Positions 18,460 through 28,962 of a stretch of 64,000 nt of DNA are shown here, piece by piece. Origin of the DNA: Flavivirga rizhaonensis. Its GTDB lineage: Bacteria > Bacteroidota > Bacteroidia > Flavobacteriales > Flavobacteriaceae. The first letter of the stretch is position 1. Every line of letters begins with the position of its first letter. Under the pieces are notes generated by a model that saw only the letters and a program-made list of their open reading frames with translations, did no database searches and was not told the DNA's origin. The stretch is from contig NZ_SRSO01000016.1 of the NCBI RefSeq assembly GCF_004791695.1, positions 47,090 to 111,089 on the forward strand, given 5' to 3'. Position numbers and translations under genes: made by a program.

Positions 18460-19809
18460 ATGAAAAAAATAATAATATATAGTATCATGATACTTTGTTT
18501 AAGCGCATGTGAGCTTACCAATGTATTAGAAAACGATCCCCCTAATAATTTAGTGTCAGAAAATGTTGTGAATAATGAAGCTGATGCTCGTGCATTACTA
18601 AATGGTGTCTACACAATCATTACATCAAGAACTCTTGATAAGTATTATTTGTTCACAGAGCTCATACCTAGTGCTATGATTGGAACGATGAGTCGTGTAG
18701 GTGCAGGTGGTACCAATGGGCAATTTGGTGAAAACGCTTTAGAGTTTGATAACTTCGTAGTAAGGGATTTTTACTTAGCCTTTTACCAAGTAATTAATGC
18801 AGCTAATAATACCATTATCCGTACTAGTGAGCTTCCTGAAAGTGAAGTTTCCGAAGATATCAAGCGTGAAATTATTGGAGAAGCATATTTTTTAAGAGCC
18901 ATGGGCACTTTTGATGCGTTAAGATATTATGGACAGTTTTTTGATGAAAGTAGTAATTATGGCATCGTACTCAGAACGGAACCTGCAGATTTCACAACCA
19001 GAAACAAAGCCAGGAGTACTGTAGCTGAGACTTATGCCCAAATATTAGCCGATTTAGATATTGCAATATCAGATGCACCAAGCTATACGGTAAGTTATAG
19101 AGCGTCTAAAACAGCAGCAAAAGCCTTAAAGGCTAAGGTGCAGTTATACAGAAAACAATATGCAGAAGCTGCAGCATTAGCTGCGGAAGTGATTAGTGAA
19201 GGTACTACCAGTTTAGAGCCAACATATGGAGAAGCTTTTAGTAAAGGATTAAGTTCCTCTGAAATGATTTTTATGACGTTTCGTGATGAAAATTCAGATT
19301 CTGAAGATAATAATAGGAAGCGATTTTATGCTGGTAGGCCAGGTACAACATGGTTCCCTGATTTAATGTCAGGCGATCCAAGACAACCCTTAACCTATAG
19401 TGGCATTCGTGTCTTAAAAACAAACGATGTTGATACATTTAGACCGACTTATTTTTTACGTTTAGCGCAAATGTATTTAATACGAGCGGAAGCCTTAGCT
19501 TTTAGTGGTGCTAGTTTAGATGAAAGCAAAGCACCTCTTAATATTATTAGAAATCGAGTTGGCAATGGAGATTCTCCAGCAACAACAATTGATGAGTTAA
19601 AAGATGATATTTTTGATGAGATTGTAAAAGAATTAGCTTTTGAAAATGGTAGTGATTGGTTTGCTGCTATTCGTTTTGACAAAGCGATGACTTTAAAACC
19701 TCAGATTACGAGTATCAATCAATATATATTACCTATCCCTGAGGAAGAAATTAATAGTAATTCACTAGTAAATTTAGCCGATCAAAATCCAGGCTATGAT
19801 AGTATTTAG
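18460..19809 (+). CDS. SusD/RagB-family surface lipoprotein
   Basis: A 449-residue SusD-like protein. The lipoprotein signal is MKKIIIYSIMILCLSAC (lipobox LSAC, Cys17). TPR-like helices follow, including the typical EAYFLRAMGTFDALRYYGQF segment and the C-terminal SusD stretches YFLRLAQMYLIRAEA and FAAIRFDKAM. It lies 11 bp after susC and forms the lid of the SusC channel, binding substrate at the cell surface. It is slightly short for the family (often 480-550), consistent with peptide- or small-substrate-type members, though that is not proof. Confidence 0.94.
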   Translation: MKKIIIYSIMILCLSACELTNVLENDPPNNLVSENVVNNEADARALLNGVYTIITSRTLDKYYLFTELIPSAMIGTMSRVGAGGTNGQFGENALEFDNFVVRDFYLAFYQVINAANNTIIRTSELPESEVSEDIKREIIGEAYFLRAMGTFDALRYYGQFFDESSNYGIVLRTEPADFTTRNKARSTVAETYAQILADLDIAISDAPSYTVSYRASKTAAKALKAKVQLYRKQYAEAAALAAEVISEGTTSLEPTYGEAFSKGLSSSEMIFMTFRDENSDSEDNNRKRFYAGRPGTTWFPDLMSGDPRQPLTYSGIRVLKTNDVDTFRPTYFLRLAQMYLIRAEALAFSGASLDESKAPLNIIRNRVGNGDSPATTIDELKDDIFDEIVKELAFENGSDWFAAIRFDKAMTLKPQITSINQYILPIPEEEINSNSLVNLADQNPGYDSI

Positions 19810-19840
19810 AAATTTAAATTTTTGAGTTAGTTATGTTTAG

Positions 19841-19880
19841 TAGAGCTTTAGGTTTCCTAGAGGCTTAGAGCTCTATTTTA
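19841..19880 (+). terminator. Weak terminator or attenuator between susD and M16 gene
   Basis: TAGAGC (19841) pairs with GCTCTA (19870), with possible further pairing inside, followed by TTTTATTT. It lies in the 93-bp gap after susD and may lower expression of the M16 gene relative to susCD. The stem is short, so this is tentative. Confidence 0.35.
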
Positions 19881-19902
19881 TTTAAAATTTAATATATCAA
19901 TC

Positions 19903-22704
19903 ATGAAAAACGCAACAGTAATAGCTTCAATTTTATATTTATGGAGTTTTAGCTTAATAGCTCAGATAAAAGACCTAAGCAATCACATACCCATTGACCC
20001 AACTATAAAAATGGGGAAACTAAGCAATGGACTCACCTATTATATAAAACACAACGCGAAACCAAAAAACAAAGCAGAATTACGTTTAGTTCTTAATGCA
20101 GGCTCAATCTTAGAAGATGAAGATCAGTTAGGATTAGCACATTTTATAGAACACATGGCATTTAATGGGACTGAAAAGTTTCCAAAAAACGACCTCATCG
20201 ATTATTTGCAAAGTCTTGGTATTGAATTTGGAGCTGATTTAAATGCACATACTGGGTTTGATGAAACTGTCTACAAATTATCTGTTCCTACAGATGAAAA
20301 AACATTAGGTACAAGTTTACAAGTATTACGGGATTGGGCAGATGGCATTACATTTTCTCATGAAGAAATTGATAATGAGCGCGGTGTTGTTGCAGAAGAG
20401 TTAAGGGCCAGGAGTGGAGCTGGTATGCGTATGTATTATAAGTCAATTCCTGTAATAACAAATAATTCCAGATATGCGGATAGATTACCTATTGGAACGT
20501 TAGATGTTATCATGAACTCTAAATATGATGTCATGAAACGCTTTTATAACGATTGGTACCGCCCGGATTTAATGGCTTTAGTGTTAGTAGGAGACTTTGA
20601 TGTAGAAGAAACCGAAATAAAAGTTAAGGAGATTTTTAAGAGTATAAAACCAGTAAAAAATCCGAAGGAAAGAGTGTATTATGAAATTTCTGATAATGAG
20701 GAACCAAAAATCACGGTCATTACAGATAAAGAAACTAAGGGAGTTAAAGTTTCTATATATATTAAAAAGCAAGAAACTGAGGTCGAAACTTTACAAGATT
20801 ATAAACAGGTACTTTTAAGGAGATTGTATTCAGGGATGTTAAGGGAGCGATTAAATGAGGTTTCAATTAAGTCTAATGCTCCTTTTTTATCGGCGACTGC
20901 TGGAATTGGGAATTTTTTGGCTAATATGGATTGCTATTTTTTAAGAGCTAATCTTAAAGAAGACAAAGTTACCGAGGGGATTGATGCGTTACTAACAGAA
21001 AGCGAACGAGCCAAACAATTTGGTTTTACAGCTACCGAATTAGAGCGCTACAAAGCACTTTTACTCAATAATGCTGATATACGCAGAAAAGAAACAGGAA
21101 AGCTATCTACAAAATATTATATAGAACAATACATAGATAATTTCACAGACCATGTGCCAATTCCAAGTGATGCATTTAAGTATGAATTTTATAAAGAAGT
21201 TTTTCCTGGTATTTCTGTTGAAGACGTTAATAACGTAAGTAAACAATGGGTAAGAGACGTTAACATCGCTGTAGTTATAAATGCCATAGAAAAAGCAGAT
21301 TTAAAATTACCAACTGAAAATGATATAGAAAAAATACTTAAAAATGTCACTTCAAAAGATATCGAAGCTTACAAAGATAAACTCGGAGATGTTCAATTAA
21401 TGGCCAATAAGCCAGAGCCAGGAAAAATTATAAAAGAAATATATAATGAGAAGGTAGACGTTACCACTTGGCAACTAGCAAATGGTATTACAATCATAGC
21501 TAAACCAACACAGTTTCAAAATGATTTGATTTCTATGAATGGTTTTAGACCTGGTGGAAGTTCGATTGCCCCAGATTCGTTATATGTTTCAGCTAGAAAT
21601 GCAGGGAATATAATAGGTTCTAGCGGTGTTAATGAGATCTCTAAAACAGATTTGAAAAAGTTAAATATGGGAAAAACACTTAGCATCTCACCACGTATAA
21701 ACTTTTATGGCGAATTATTTTCTGGTAGTAGTTCATCAAAAGACTTGGAAAGCATGCTGCAAATGACACATTTATACTTTACTAAACCGAATAAGGATAA
21801 AAACGTTTTTAATGCATTTAAAGAAAACTTAAAGGCGACATATAAAGATCAAGATAAAAGCCCGGGAAGTTATTTTGAAAAAAGAATAAGTGAGGTCATG
21901 ACAAAAAAGCATTTAAGAGCAATACCTTTAACTGGCAGCCAAATTGAAGATGGTTTAAAACTTGATGCAGTATACGATTTTTATAAAGAACGATTTTCAT
22001 CTGCAAATGGCTTTACTTTTATTTTTGTTGGAAGTTTTCAAATCGATTCCCTAAAAGAATATGTAACGCGATATTTAGGAAGTCTCTCTTCTAATTTAAA
22101 CGAAACAAGTTCTTGGAAAGATATTGGTTTAAGATATACTCAAGGAGGCGTTAAAGAAATCATATTAAAAGGTATAGATGATAAAAGCAAAGTAGATATG
22201 CGTTTTATTGGAGGTTTTGAATTTTCATTAGAAGAGAAGAAAAAATTAAGCCTGCTAGGGAAACTACTTAAAATTAAACTTACAGAAGAAATGCGTGAAA
22301 AAATGGCTGGAGTATATGGTGTACAAGTATCAGGATATGCTTCAGAGATACCTTATCATTGGTATAGAATGAATGTCAGGTTTACATGTGATCCTGATAA
22401 TGTAGATAAATTAATTGCAAAAGTATTTGAAGAAATAGAAAAAATTAAAAAACAAGGAGCTTCATCCGAAGATTTAAATAAAATTAAAGAAGCAGAATTA
22501 GCTAACACAAAAGATGCTTTAGAGTTTAATGGATATTGGATATTTAAACTAAAAGAAGCTTACAAATACGGATTAGATTTTGAGTCTGTTTTAGATTATA
22601 AGACTAGTATTAATAAAATAGATTCTAAGATGTTTCAAGATGCAGCGAATACCTATTTTGATATGAATAATTATGCTGAGTTTATTTTATTACCTGAAGA
22701 ATAA
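19903..22704 (+). CDS. M16-family (pitrilysin/insulinase) zinc metallopeptidase, full length
   Basis: A 933-residue periplasmic peptidase with a signal peptide ending SLIAQ. The inverted zinc motif HxxEH is at His80-Phe-Ile-Glu83-His84, and the third ligand glutamate is in the downstream ERGVVAEE segment (about 160). The N-terminal half (about 35-480) is the catalytic M16 domain pair; the C-terminal half (about 520-930) repeats the fold without the zinc motif, as in PqqL-like proteins. It follows susCD on the same strand and presumably degrades imported peptides. Its C-terminal half is the homologue of the stand-alone gene at 54276. Confidence 0.93.
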   Translation: MKNATVIASILYLWSFSLIAQIKDLSNHIPIDPTIKMGKLSNGLTYYIKHNAKPKNKAELRLVLNAGSILEDEDQLGLAHFIEHMAFNGTEKFPKNDLIDYLQSLGIEFGADLNAHTGFDETVYKLSVPTDEKTLGTSLQVLRDWADGITFSHEEIDNERGVVAEELRARSGAGMRMYYKSIPVITNNSRYADRLPIGTLDVIMNSKYDVMKRFYNDWYRPDLMALVLVGDFDVEETEIKVKEIFKSIKPVKNPKERVYYEISDNEEPKITVITDKETKGVKVSIYIKKQETEVETLQDYKQVLLRRLYSGMLRERLNEVSIKSNAPFLSATAGIGNFLANMDCYFLRANLKEDKVTEGIDALLTESERAKQFGFTATELERYKALLLNNADIRRKETGKLSTKYYIEQYIDNFTDHVPIPSDAFKYEFYKEVFPGISVEDVNNVSKQWVRDVNIAVVINAIEKADLKLPTENDIEKILKNVTSKDIEAYKDKLGDVQLMANKPEPGKIIKEIYNEKVDVTTWQLANGITIIAKPTQFQNDLISMNGFRPGGSSIAPDSLYVSARNAGNIIGSSGVNEISKTDLKKLNMGKTLSISPRINFYGELFSGSSSSKDLESMLQMTHLYFTKPNKDKNVFNAFKENLKATYKDQDKSPGSYFEKRISEVMTKKHLRAIPLTGSQIEDGLKLDAVYDFYKERFSSANGFTFIFVGSFQIDSLKEYVTRYLGSLSSNLNETSSWKDIGLRYTQGGVKEIILKGIDDKSKVDMRFIGGFEFSLEEKKKLSLLGKLLKIKLTEEMREKMAGVYGVQVSGYASEIPYHWYRMNVRFTCDPDNVDKLIAKVFEEIEKIKKQGASSEDLNKIKEAELANTKDALEFNGYWIFKLKEAYKYGLDFESVLDYKTSINKIDSKMFQDAANTYFDMNNYAEFILLPEE

Positions 22705-22782
22705 ATTTAGAAACTATTTTTTTGAGCGCCTCTAATTCGGTAATTAAAAGTATTCGACATTTTTTTGTACATTCAACTAGTA

Positions 22783-22815
22783 AAAAACCTTTAACCTATT
22801 CGGTTGGAGGTTTTT
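22783..22815 (+). terminator. Strong rho-independent terminator after the sigma-FecR-SusCD-M16 unit
   Basis: AAAAACCTTTAACC pairs along its full 14 bp with GGTTGGAGGTTTTT (two G-T wobbles) around the loop TATTC, followed by a T-rich tail. It closes the region-2 operon before the regulator gene. It shares an upstream TTCGACATTTTTT ... ACTAGTAAAA box with the terminator at 12677. Confidence 0.85.
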
Positions 22816-22904
22816 GTGTTTTGCTCATAATCTAAAAAGATATTTTAATATAATTTTGATTAGCTTTGTACTAATTCCCTTTTTCTTTTAAAAAATCAAC
22901 AATA

Positions 22905-25700
22905 ATGCAACTTAAGCACTATAAAGTTCTTTTTCTATTTAGCTTCTTTATGGCGTCTCATAATGTAACTGCTCAATACATACCTTATTTTAAAAATTAT
23001 GCGCTGACAGAATATAATGCAGGAAATCAAAACTGGGATGTTTCAAAAGCACATAATGGTAAGTTATATGTCGCGAATGATAAAGGTTTAGTTGAGTTTG
23101 ATGGTTTAAAATGGAATTTTTATCAGTTACCAAATAAAACGATCATACGTTCAGTATTAGCCCATAAAAATGTTATTTACACAGGGTCTTATGAAGAGTT
23201 TGGATATTGGAAAAAAAATTCAAAAGGAAAATTAGTTTATACGTCATTAAGTAACTTTAAAGAAAACGAAACACCTTCAGATGAAGAGTTTTGGCAAATA
23301 TTCTTTCATGATAATGCGATACTCTTCAGGTCTTTCTCAAAGCTATACATTTACAAAAATGGAGAAATAAAGAGAATAAAACCAGAATCTACTGTTTTGT
23401 CGTGTAGTGTTGTAGACAACAGAGTTTATGTTTCAACAGTAAGAAATGGTATTTTTATTTTAGAAGGAGATATATTAAAACCTTTCATAAATACAAGTGA
23501 ACTTGTTGATGTTAAGATCATTTCAATAGTTAATTACAACAAGGGAAAATTACTAATAACTACGGCGCTCAATGGTTGCTATATATATAATAAAATCAAT
23601 AACAGACTCGAACTTTGGGAGTCTAGCATTAGTAACATTATTAAAGAACAGCAGCTTAATACGTTTCAAACCCTTAAAAACGGGGATATGGTTTTTGGAA
23701 CCATAAAAAATGGTGTTTATATTACGGATAAATCTGGACATGTTAAATACCATATTAATAAGGAAAATGGTTTATTGAATAATACAGTTTTGGGTCATGA
23801 ATTAGGAAGTAACAATAATTTATGGGTGGGGTTAGATAATGGTATAGCGGAAATAGACCTGGATTATAATCATACCTTATACAATGACACTTCGGGGAAA
23901 TTAGGGGCAGTTTATGATGTAATAAGTTATAGAAACACACTATATCTGGGAAGTAATACAGGACTGTTTTATTTAAAAGAAGGCGATCTTAATTTTATTG
24001 AAGGCTCCCAGGGACAAGTTTGGGATTTAAAGGAAATTAATGGACAACTATTATGTGGACATAACGATGGAACATATGTTGTTGAAAATAATAAACTAAG
24101 AAAAATATCCGAATTTACAGGGGGCTGGGTGATTAAAAAAGTTCCAGAAATGAAAAACACCTTTATTCAAGGTACCTATGGAGGATTAGTGAGATTTGAT
24201 ATTTCTGAAGGGAAATGGAACTCAAGGCACATGGGGAATAAAACGATACCAATAAAATATTTAGTCTTTGAAGATACACATACTGCATGGGTGGCTCATG
24301 CTTATAAAGGTTTGTTTAGAGTGAGATTTGATAAAAGCTATGATAGTATTGTAACGTTTGATAATTATAAGAATAAAGGATTATGGTCAGATTTTAGTAT
24401 TAAGGTCCATAAAATTAAAAATGATATTTGTTTTAAAACGAATAGAGGTTGGCAGAAGTATGAGGCTTTAATTGATAGTATAGTTCCGCATGATTTATTA
24501 AATAATTCCTTTGGAACAGACGCAGATATTATCTCCGAATCTGGTGCCAATGAATTAGTAACCAACAATGCCAATGATAAAATTACTTTCCTATCATTAA
24601 CTGAGGATAAAAAAGGCTTGAATCTTCCTAATGAACTTATTCAAAAAAGACTCGTAGTAGACGCAGAAAGTGTTTCACAACTTAATGACTCCATATATAC
24701 ATTAAACCTATATGATGGTTTTATGTTAATAAATAATACAGCAAAAAAGAGAAGCGATACACTCCATAAACCTATTATTGAGCATATAGAAATAGATAAA
24801 ACCTTGGTTGATATTAATAATGAACAAGTTTATGAGTTTCCTTTTAATAAAAGTATAAGTGTTTCCATATCGTCACCACTATCAAAAAACCACTTTTTTG
24901 AGTATGCCATTACTACATCAGACGTTTTAAACTGGTATAAAATGGATAATGAGAGATTAGAATTATCGAGTTTAAGTAATGGAGATTATAGTATTCATTT
25001 TAGAGCGACAAACCTATCGGGTGAAGTCTCTCCTGAAAAAATAATTCAGATCACAATTTTACCACCGTGGTACAAAAATAGTTTGTTCTACCTTATAATG
25101 GCCTTAATTATAGGAGGTGTTGTATATGGATTACATAAAAGAAAAATCAAAAAAGAACAAAAGATTTTACACGATAAATTTGTAAAGGAGCAAGAAATAC
25201 TTTTAAAAGAGAAAACTATAGAAAATGATAAGAAGATAGTACAGTTAAAAAATCAATCTTTAAAAAATGAAGTCAAGTTAAAAAGTAAACAATTGGCAAA
25301 TACAGCTATGGCTTTAGTGAAAAAAAATGAGTCTATGCTGGAAATTAAAAATGAACTCATAAGAAATAAAGAAGGTTTTGACAATTCATCTACATACAAA
25401 CGTCTATTGAGAAAAATAGACAACTCCATAGGACATGAAGATGAGTGGGAAATATTTGAATATAATTTCAATCAGGTACACGAAGCGTTTTTTAATCAAT
25501 TAAAAGCAAAGCATCCTAAACTAACACATAAAGATTTGAAGATTTGTGCTTACATAAAAATGAATTTATTAACTAAAGAGATTGCTCCATTGATGAATGT
25601 GTCCATTAGAGGGTTAGAAACTCACAGATATCGATTAAAACGCAAGTTAAATTTAGAAAATGACAAATCTTTAAGTGAATATTTGCTAGATTTTAAATAA
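22905..25700 (+). CDS. Membrane-bound propeller/Y_Y_Y sensor with LuxR-type HTH (PUL regulator)
   Basis: A 931-residue one-component regulator. It has a signal peptide (to about residue 24, ending VTAQ), periplasmic beta-propeller repeats (about 25-640), a Y_Y_Y-like Ig domain (about 650-720, ending IQITILPPWYKN), one membrane helix (about 726-745), a long coiled coil (about 750-830) and a C-terminal LuxR/GerE-type helix-turn-helix (about 865-925, with NLLTKEIAPLMNVSIRGLET). There is no histidine-kinase or receiver domain, so it is not a hybrid two-component regulator; sensing and DNA binding lie in one chain, like SusR-style proteins. It sits just upstream of the second susCD pair and probably controls it. 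Confidence 0.88.
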   Translation: MQLKHYKVLFLFSFFMASHNVTAQYIPYFKNYALTEYNAGNQNWDVSKAHNGKLYVANDKGLVEFDGLKWNFYQLPNKTIIRSVLAHKNVIYTGSYEEFGYWKKNSKGKLVYTSLSNFKENETPSDEEFWQIFFHDNAILFRSFSKLYIYKNGEIKRIKPESTVLSCSVVDNRVYVSTVRNGIFILEGDILKPFINTSELVDVKIISIVNYNKGKLLITTALNGCYIYNKINNRLELWESSISNIIKEQQLNTFQTLKNGDMVFGTIKNGVYITDKSGHVKYHINKENGLLNNTVLGHELGSNNNLWVGLDNGIAEIDLDYNHTLYNDTSGKLGAVYDVISYRNTLYLGSNTGLFYLKEGDLNFIEGSQGQVWDLKEINGQLLCGHNDGTYVVENNKLRKISEFTGGWVIKKVPEMKNTFIQGTYGGLVRFDISEGKWNSRHMGNKTIPIKYLVFEDTHTAWVAHAYKGLFRVRFDKSYDSIVTFDNYKNKGLWSDFSIKVHKIKNDICFKTNRGWQKYEALIDSIVPHDLLNNSFGTDADIISESGANELVTNNANDKITFLSLTEDKKGLNLPNELIQKRLVVDAESVSQLNDSIYTLNLYDGFMLINNTAKKRSDTLHKPIIEHIEIDKTLVDINNEQVYEFPFNKSISVSISSPLSKNHFFEYAITTSDVLNWYKMDNERLELSSLSNGDYSIHFRATNLSGEVSPEKIIQITILPPWYKNSLFYLIMALIIGGVVYGLHKRKIKKEQKILHDKFVKEQEILLKEKTIENDKKIVQLKNQSLKNEVKLKSKQLANTAMALVKKNESMLEIKNELIRNKEGFDNSSTYKRLLRKIDNSIGHEDEWEIFEYNFNQVHEAFFNQLKAKHPKLTHKDLKICAYIKMNLLTKEIAPLMNVSIRGLETHRYRLKRKLNLENDKSLSEYLLDFK

Positions 25701-25748
25701 ATAGTATTAAAATTCTTAAATTCCCATTTAAAAATACTACGCCAAAAC

Positions 25749-25873
25749 TACGTCATAACTTATTTAATCCTAATGTTTCTGCTTATTTTTTGTAGCTATA
25801 ATATACGTCAATAGCGATTTTTTCATTTTTTTTTACATATGACGTAATTTATGTGTAAGTCATTTTTTGACGA
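25749..25873. promoter_or_regulatory. Candidate operator: four TGACG half-sites upstream of susC
   Basis: The 227-bp gap between the regulator and susC contains TACGTCATA (25749-25757) and its exact reverse complement TATGACGTA (25838-25846), plus TACGTCA (25804-25810) and TTGACGA (25867-25873). The two minus-oriented half-sites lie 55 bp apart and the two plus-oriented ones 28 bp apart. Such clustering next to an HTH regulator gene is what a binding region would look like. Function is inferred only. Confidence 0.4.
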
Positions 25874-25927
25874 GCACCTCCATACTTTATAATTTAGTAT
25901 CAAACTAACATTCTAAATTAAAACTAT

Positions 25928-28900
25928 ATGAAAACAAGATTTACTTTACTGTTAATTCTTTTGTTTACACTTCATGCTTTTGCTCAGGATAAAACAATCA
26001 GTGGTATTGTTACAAGTGCCGAAGATAATATGCCTGTACCAGGAGTTAATGTCATTGTACAAGGAACAATAAGAGGAGTAAGTACAGACTTTGATGGTGG
26101 CTATTCCATTAATGTTAACAAAGGAGAAATTTTAGAATTCAGCTCTCTGGGTTTTAAAACGGTCGAGATACAAATTCAAGACCAAACGACTGTAAATATT
26201 TCGCTTGAACCTGATATTGCTTCACTAGATGAGGTTGTGGTTATTGGTTATGGTACGCAGAAGAAGCGAGATTTAACAGGGGCAATAGCTTCGGTTGACG
26301 CAGAATCTATTGAAAAAACACCAACAGCGAATGTGATGCAATCTTTACAAGGAAAATTACCTGGTGTGCAAATTGTAAGTGCAGGTGCGCCTGGGGAATC
26401 TCCAACAGTTAGAATTAGAGGTCTAGGGTCTTTCAATAGTGGTGACACCAAAGTCCTTTATGTTGTTGATGGTGCTTTTTACGATAATATTGATTTCTTA
26501 AATACCAAGGATATCAAATCGGTAAATGTGTTAAAAGATGCATCATCTTCGGCAATTTTTGGTGTAAGGGCAGCAAATGGTGTTGTTATTATAGAAACAA
26601 AATCTGGGCGTTTAAACTCTAAACCTCAAATAGAATATGATGGATATACAGGTATTCAACATGCGCAGAATGTCGTGAAAATGGCAAACTCAGAACAATT
26701 TGTAACTTGGGTAAACGAATCAGGTTCTACCGCCGATATTTCATTTATTGATAATGCGATGCAACGTTATGGCCGTAGTAGGGTTAATCCTAATGTGCCA
26801 AATGTAAATACTGACTGGTATGACGAAATTTTACGAAATGGAATTATTCAAAACCACAGTATAAGTGGTACAGGTGGAGGAGAAAATGTCTCATACGCCA
26901 TGGGACTGAATTACTTTTCTCAAGAAGGTATTTTAGATATGAAAAATGAATATGAACGTTTTAATATTCGTTCAAAAGTTGATGCCAATTTAACAGACAG
27001 AATTAAAGTAGGAGTAAATTCTGTATTTAGTAACGCCACACAATACAAACCAGAAAACGGAGCGTGGTTTAAAGCATATTTTGCAGTACCTATAATACCT
27101 GTCATTGATGAAATGAATACGGACGCTTCTCCTGTTCGATATTCTAATGCTCAACTTCTAGGATATAGAGGCACTCAAAATCCATTCTCAGATTTAACTT
27201 ATTTTAATAATAGATTCAAAATCAGAAAAATTTTAGCAAATGTTTATACCGAGATAGATTTTATAAAAAATAAATTGAAATTTAGAACATCATATAGCCA
27301 TAATTTTTCTGCATTAGAAGAACGTCGCGTAATTCAACCCTATTCACTAGGAAATAATGTAGACAGAATTTCTGAAATCAAAAGAGAAAACAATACGTTT
27401 TCAAATCAATATTGGGATAATACCTTAACCTTTAAAGATACATTTGGCGATCATGACTTGACCCTATTAGCAGGGCATTCATACAGAGACGAAGCTAACA
27501 ATAAATTTAACGCTACTGGACAGGACATTAGAGGGATAAGCCTTGAGTCAAGTCAGTTTCTAGATTTTGCCGATCCAGAATCATTCAATAATAAAGTTGA
27601 AGAAATCGGAAAAAGATTTTATGGATTATCCTATTTTGGGCGAGTTGCATATAGTTTCAAAAACAGGTATCTAGCCTACGGAACAATTAGGCATGAGATA
27701 TCTTCTAAATTTACAAAAGACAATTCCGATACATTTCTTGGTTTAGGTTTAGGTTGGGTACTTACAGAGGAAAATTTCATGAAAGACAATGGTGTTTTTG
27801 ACTTCTTCAAGATAAGAGGTAGTTGGGGACAACTAGGTAATGATAATGTTGATGCAAGTTCTGGAGCTAATACCATTGATGTCGTTTTTACTGATTTTGG
27901 AGACCAACAATTTACAGGATTCACATCAACAAGTGTGTTCAACGATTTGGTTTGGGAATTTGTAGAAGAACTTAACTTTGGTATCAATGCAACAACTTTT
28001 AATAACCGATTATCCATTGATGCAGATTATTTTATAAGAGATACCAAAAGAGCTATATTCCCTATAACAATACCTGTAGTTGATGTTACGCTAAATCAAA
28101 ATGCAGGAACCATTCAAAACAGAGGTCTTGAGTTAAGCTTAAATTGGAGTGATAAAATTTCAGATGATTTTAGCTATACTATCGGAGCTAATTTCAACAC
28201 CATTAAAAATGAAGTTACAAGAATAGATAATGAGCAAGGTTATATAGATACAGGTTCAGCAGAATTTAGACAAAGAACCATACTTGGAAACCCAGTACAA
28301 ACCTTTTTTGGGTTGGAAAGAGTTGGTGTGTATCAAAACCAAGCACAAGTTGATGCAGATCCTTTTGCCGCTAATCATCCAGAAGCAAATCTACAACCAG
28401 GAGATTTAATATATAAAGACCAGAATGGCGATGGTTTTATAAATGGGGATGATCGCGTTATTTTAGGATCATTCTTGCCAAAATTTGCCTATGGAGGTAA
28501 TATAGGGATGTCTTATAAGAATTTTGATTTCTCACTTAGTTTCTATGGTCAAGGTGGAAATAAAATATTAAATAGAAAACGAGGAGAAATCATTTTTACA
28601 AATGACACAAATATTGATGCAGATTTAGCAGTAAATAGGTGGCATGGTGAAGGTACTAGCAATTCCTATCCTTCTTCAGAAGGCATACGGAAAAGCTGGA
28701 ATCAACAATTGAGTGAGTTTTGGATTGAAGATGGAGATTTTTTCAGAATTCAAAATATTCAATTGGCATATAATATCTCTGGAAAGAGTTTAGGCACTAA
28801 TATGCCAGATGCAAGGATTTACCTAACAGCAGAAAGACCATTTACAACATTTAAATACAATGGTTTTACTCCAGAAGTAAATAATGGTGTAGATAGACAA

Positions 28901-28951
28901 ACTTATCCAATACCAGCTATATATACACTGGGAATCAATTTAAAAATTTAA
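25928..28951 (+). CDS. SusC/RagA-type TonB-dependent receptor of the glucan PUL
   Basis: A 1007-residue outer-membrane transporter. It has a signal peptide ending AFAQ (about residue 20), a carboxypeptidase-regulatory-like domain (TISGIVTSAEDNMPVPGVNV), a plug with EVVVIGYGTQKKRDLTGAI and VNVLKDASSSAIFGVRAANG, then the barrel. Unlike the receptor at 15005 it has no STN domain, which agrees with control by the upstream one-component regulator rather than sigma/FecR. It pairs with the susD gene 11 bp downstream and should import oligosaccharides made at the surface by the lipoprotein glucanases of the same locus. Confidence 0.95.
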   Translation: MKTRFTLLLILLFTLHAFAQDKTISGIVTSAEDNMPVPGVNVIVQGTIRGVSTDFDGGYSINVNKGEILEFSSLGFKTVEIQIQDQTTVNISLEPDIASLDEVVVIGYGTQKKRDLTGAIASVDAESIEKTPTANVMQSLQGKLPGVQIVSAGAPGESPTVRIRGLGSFNSGDTKVLYVVDGAFYDNIDFLNTKDIKSVNVLKDASSSAIFGVRAANGVVIIETKSGRLNSKPQIEYDGYTGIQHAQNVVKMANSEQFVTWVNESGSTADISFIDNAMQRYGRSRVNPNVPNVNTDWYDEILRNGIIQNHSISGTGGGENVSYAMGLNYFSQEGILDMKNEYERFNIRSKVDANLTDRIKVGVNSVFSNATQYKPENGAWFKAYFAVPIIPVIDEMNTDASPVRYSNAQLLGYRGTQNPFSDLTYFNNRFKIRKILANVYTEIDFIKNKLKFRTSYSHNFSALEERRVIQPYSLGNNVDRISEIKRENNTFSNQYWDNTLTFKDTFGDHDLTLLAGHSYRDEANNKFNATGQDIRGISLESSQFLDFADPESFNNKVEEIGKRFYGLSYFGRVAYSFKNRYLAYGTIRHEISSKFTKDNSDTFLGLGLGWVLTEENFMKDNGVFDFFKIRGSWGQLGNDNVDASSGANTIDVVFTDFGDQQFTGFTSTSVFNDLVWEFVEELNFGINATTFNNRLSIDADYFIRDTKRAIFPITIPVVDVTLNQNAGTIQNRGLELSLNWSDKISDDFSYTIGANFNTIKNEVTRIDNEQGYIDTGSAEFRQRTILGNPVQTFFGLERVGVYQNQAQVDADPFAANHPEANLQPGDLIYKDQNGDGFINGDDRVILGSFLPKFAYGGNIGMSYKNFDFSLSFYGQGGNKILNRKRGEIIFTNDTNIDADLAVNRWHGEGTSNSYPSSEGIRKSWNQQLSEFWIEDGDFFRIQNIQLAYNISGKSLGTNMPDARIYLTAERPFTTFKYNGFTPEVNNGVDRQTYPIPAIYTLGINLKI

Positions 28952-28962
28952 AAATTGTAGTT

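Noticed and set aside
22905..25700. Hybrid two-component system regulator
   Set aside because: No histidine-kinase, ATPase or receiver motifs follow the membrane helix; only a coiled coil and a LuxR-type HTH are present.
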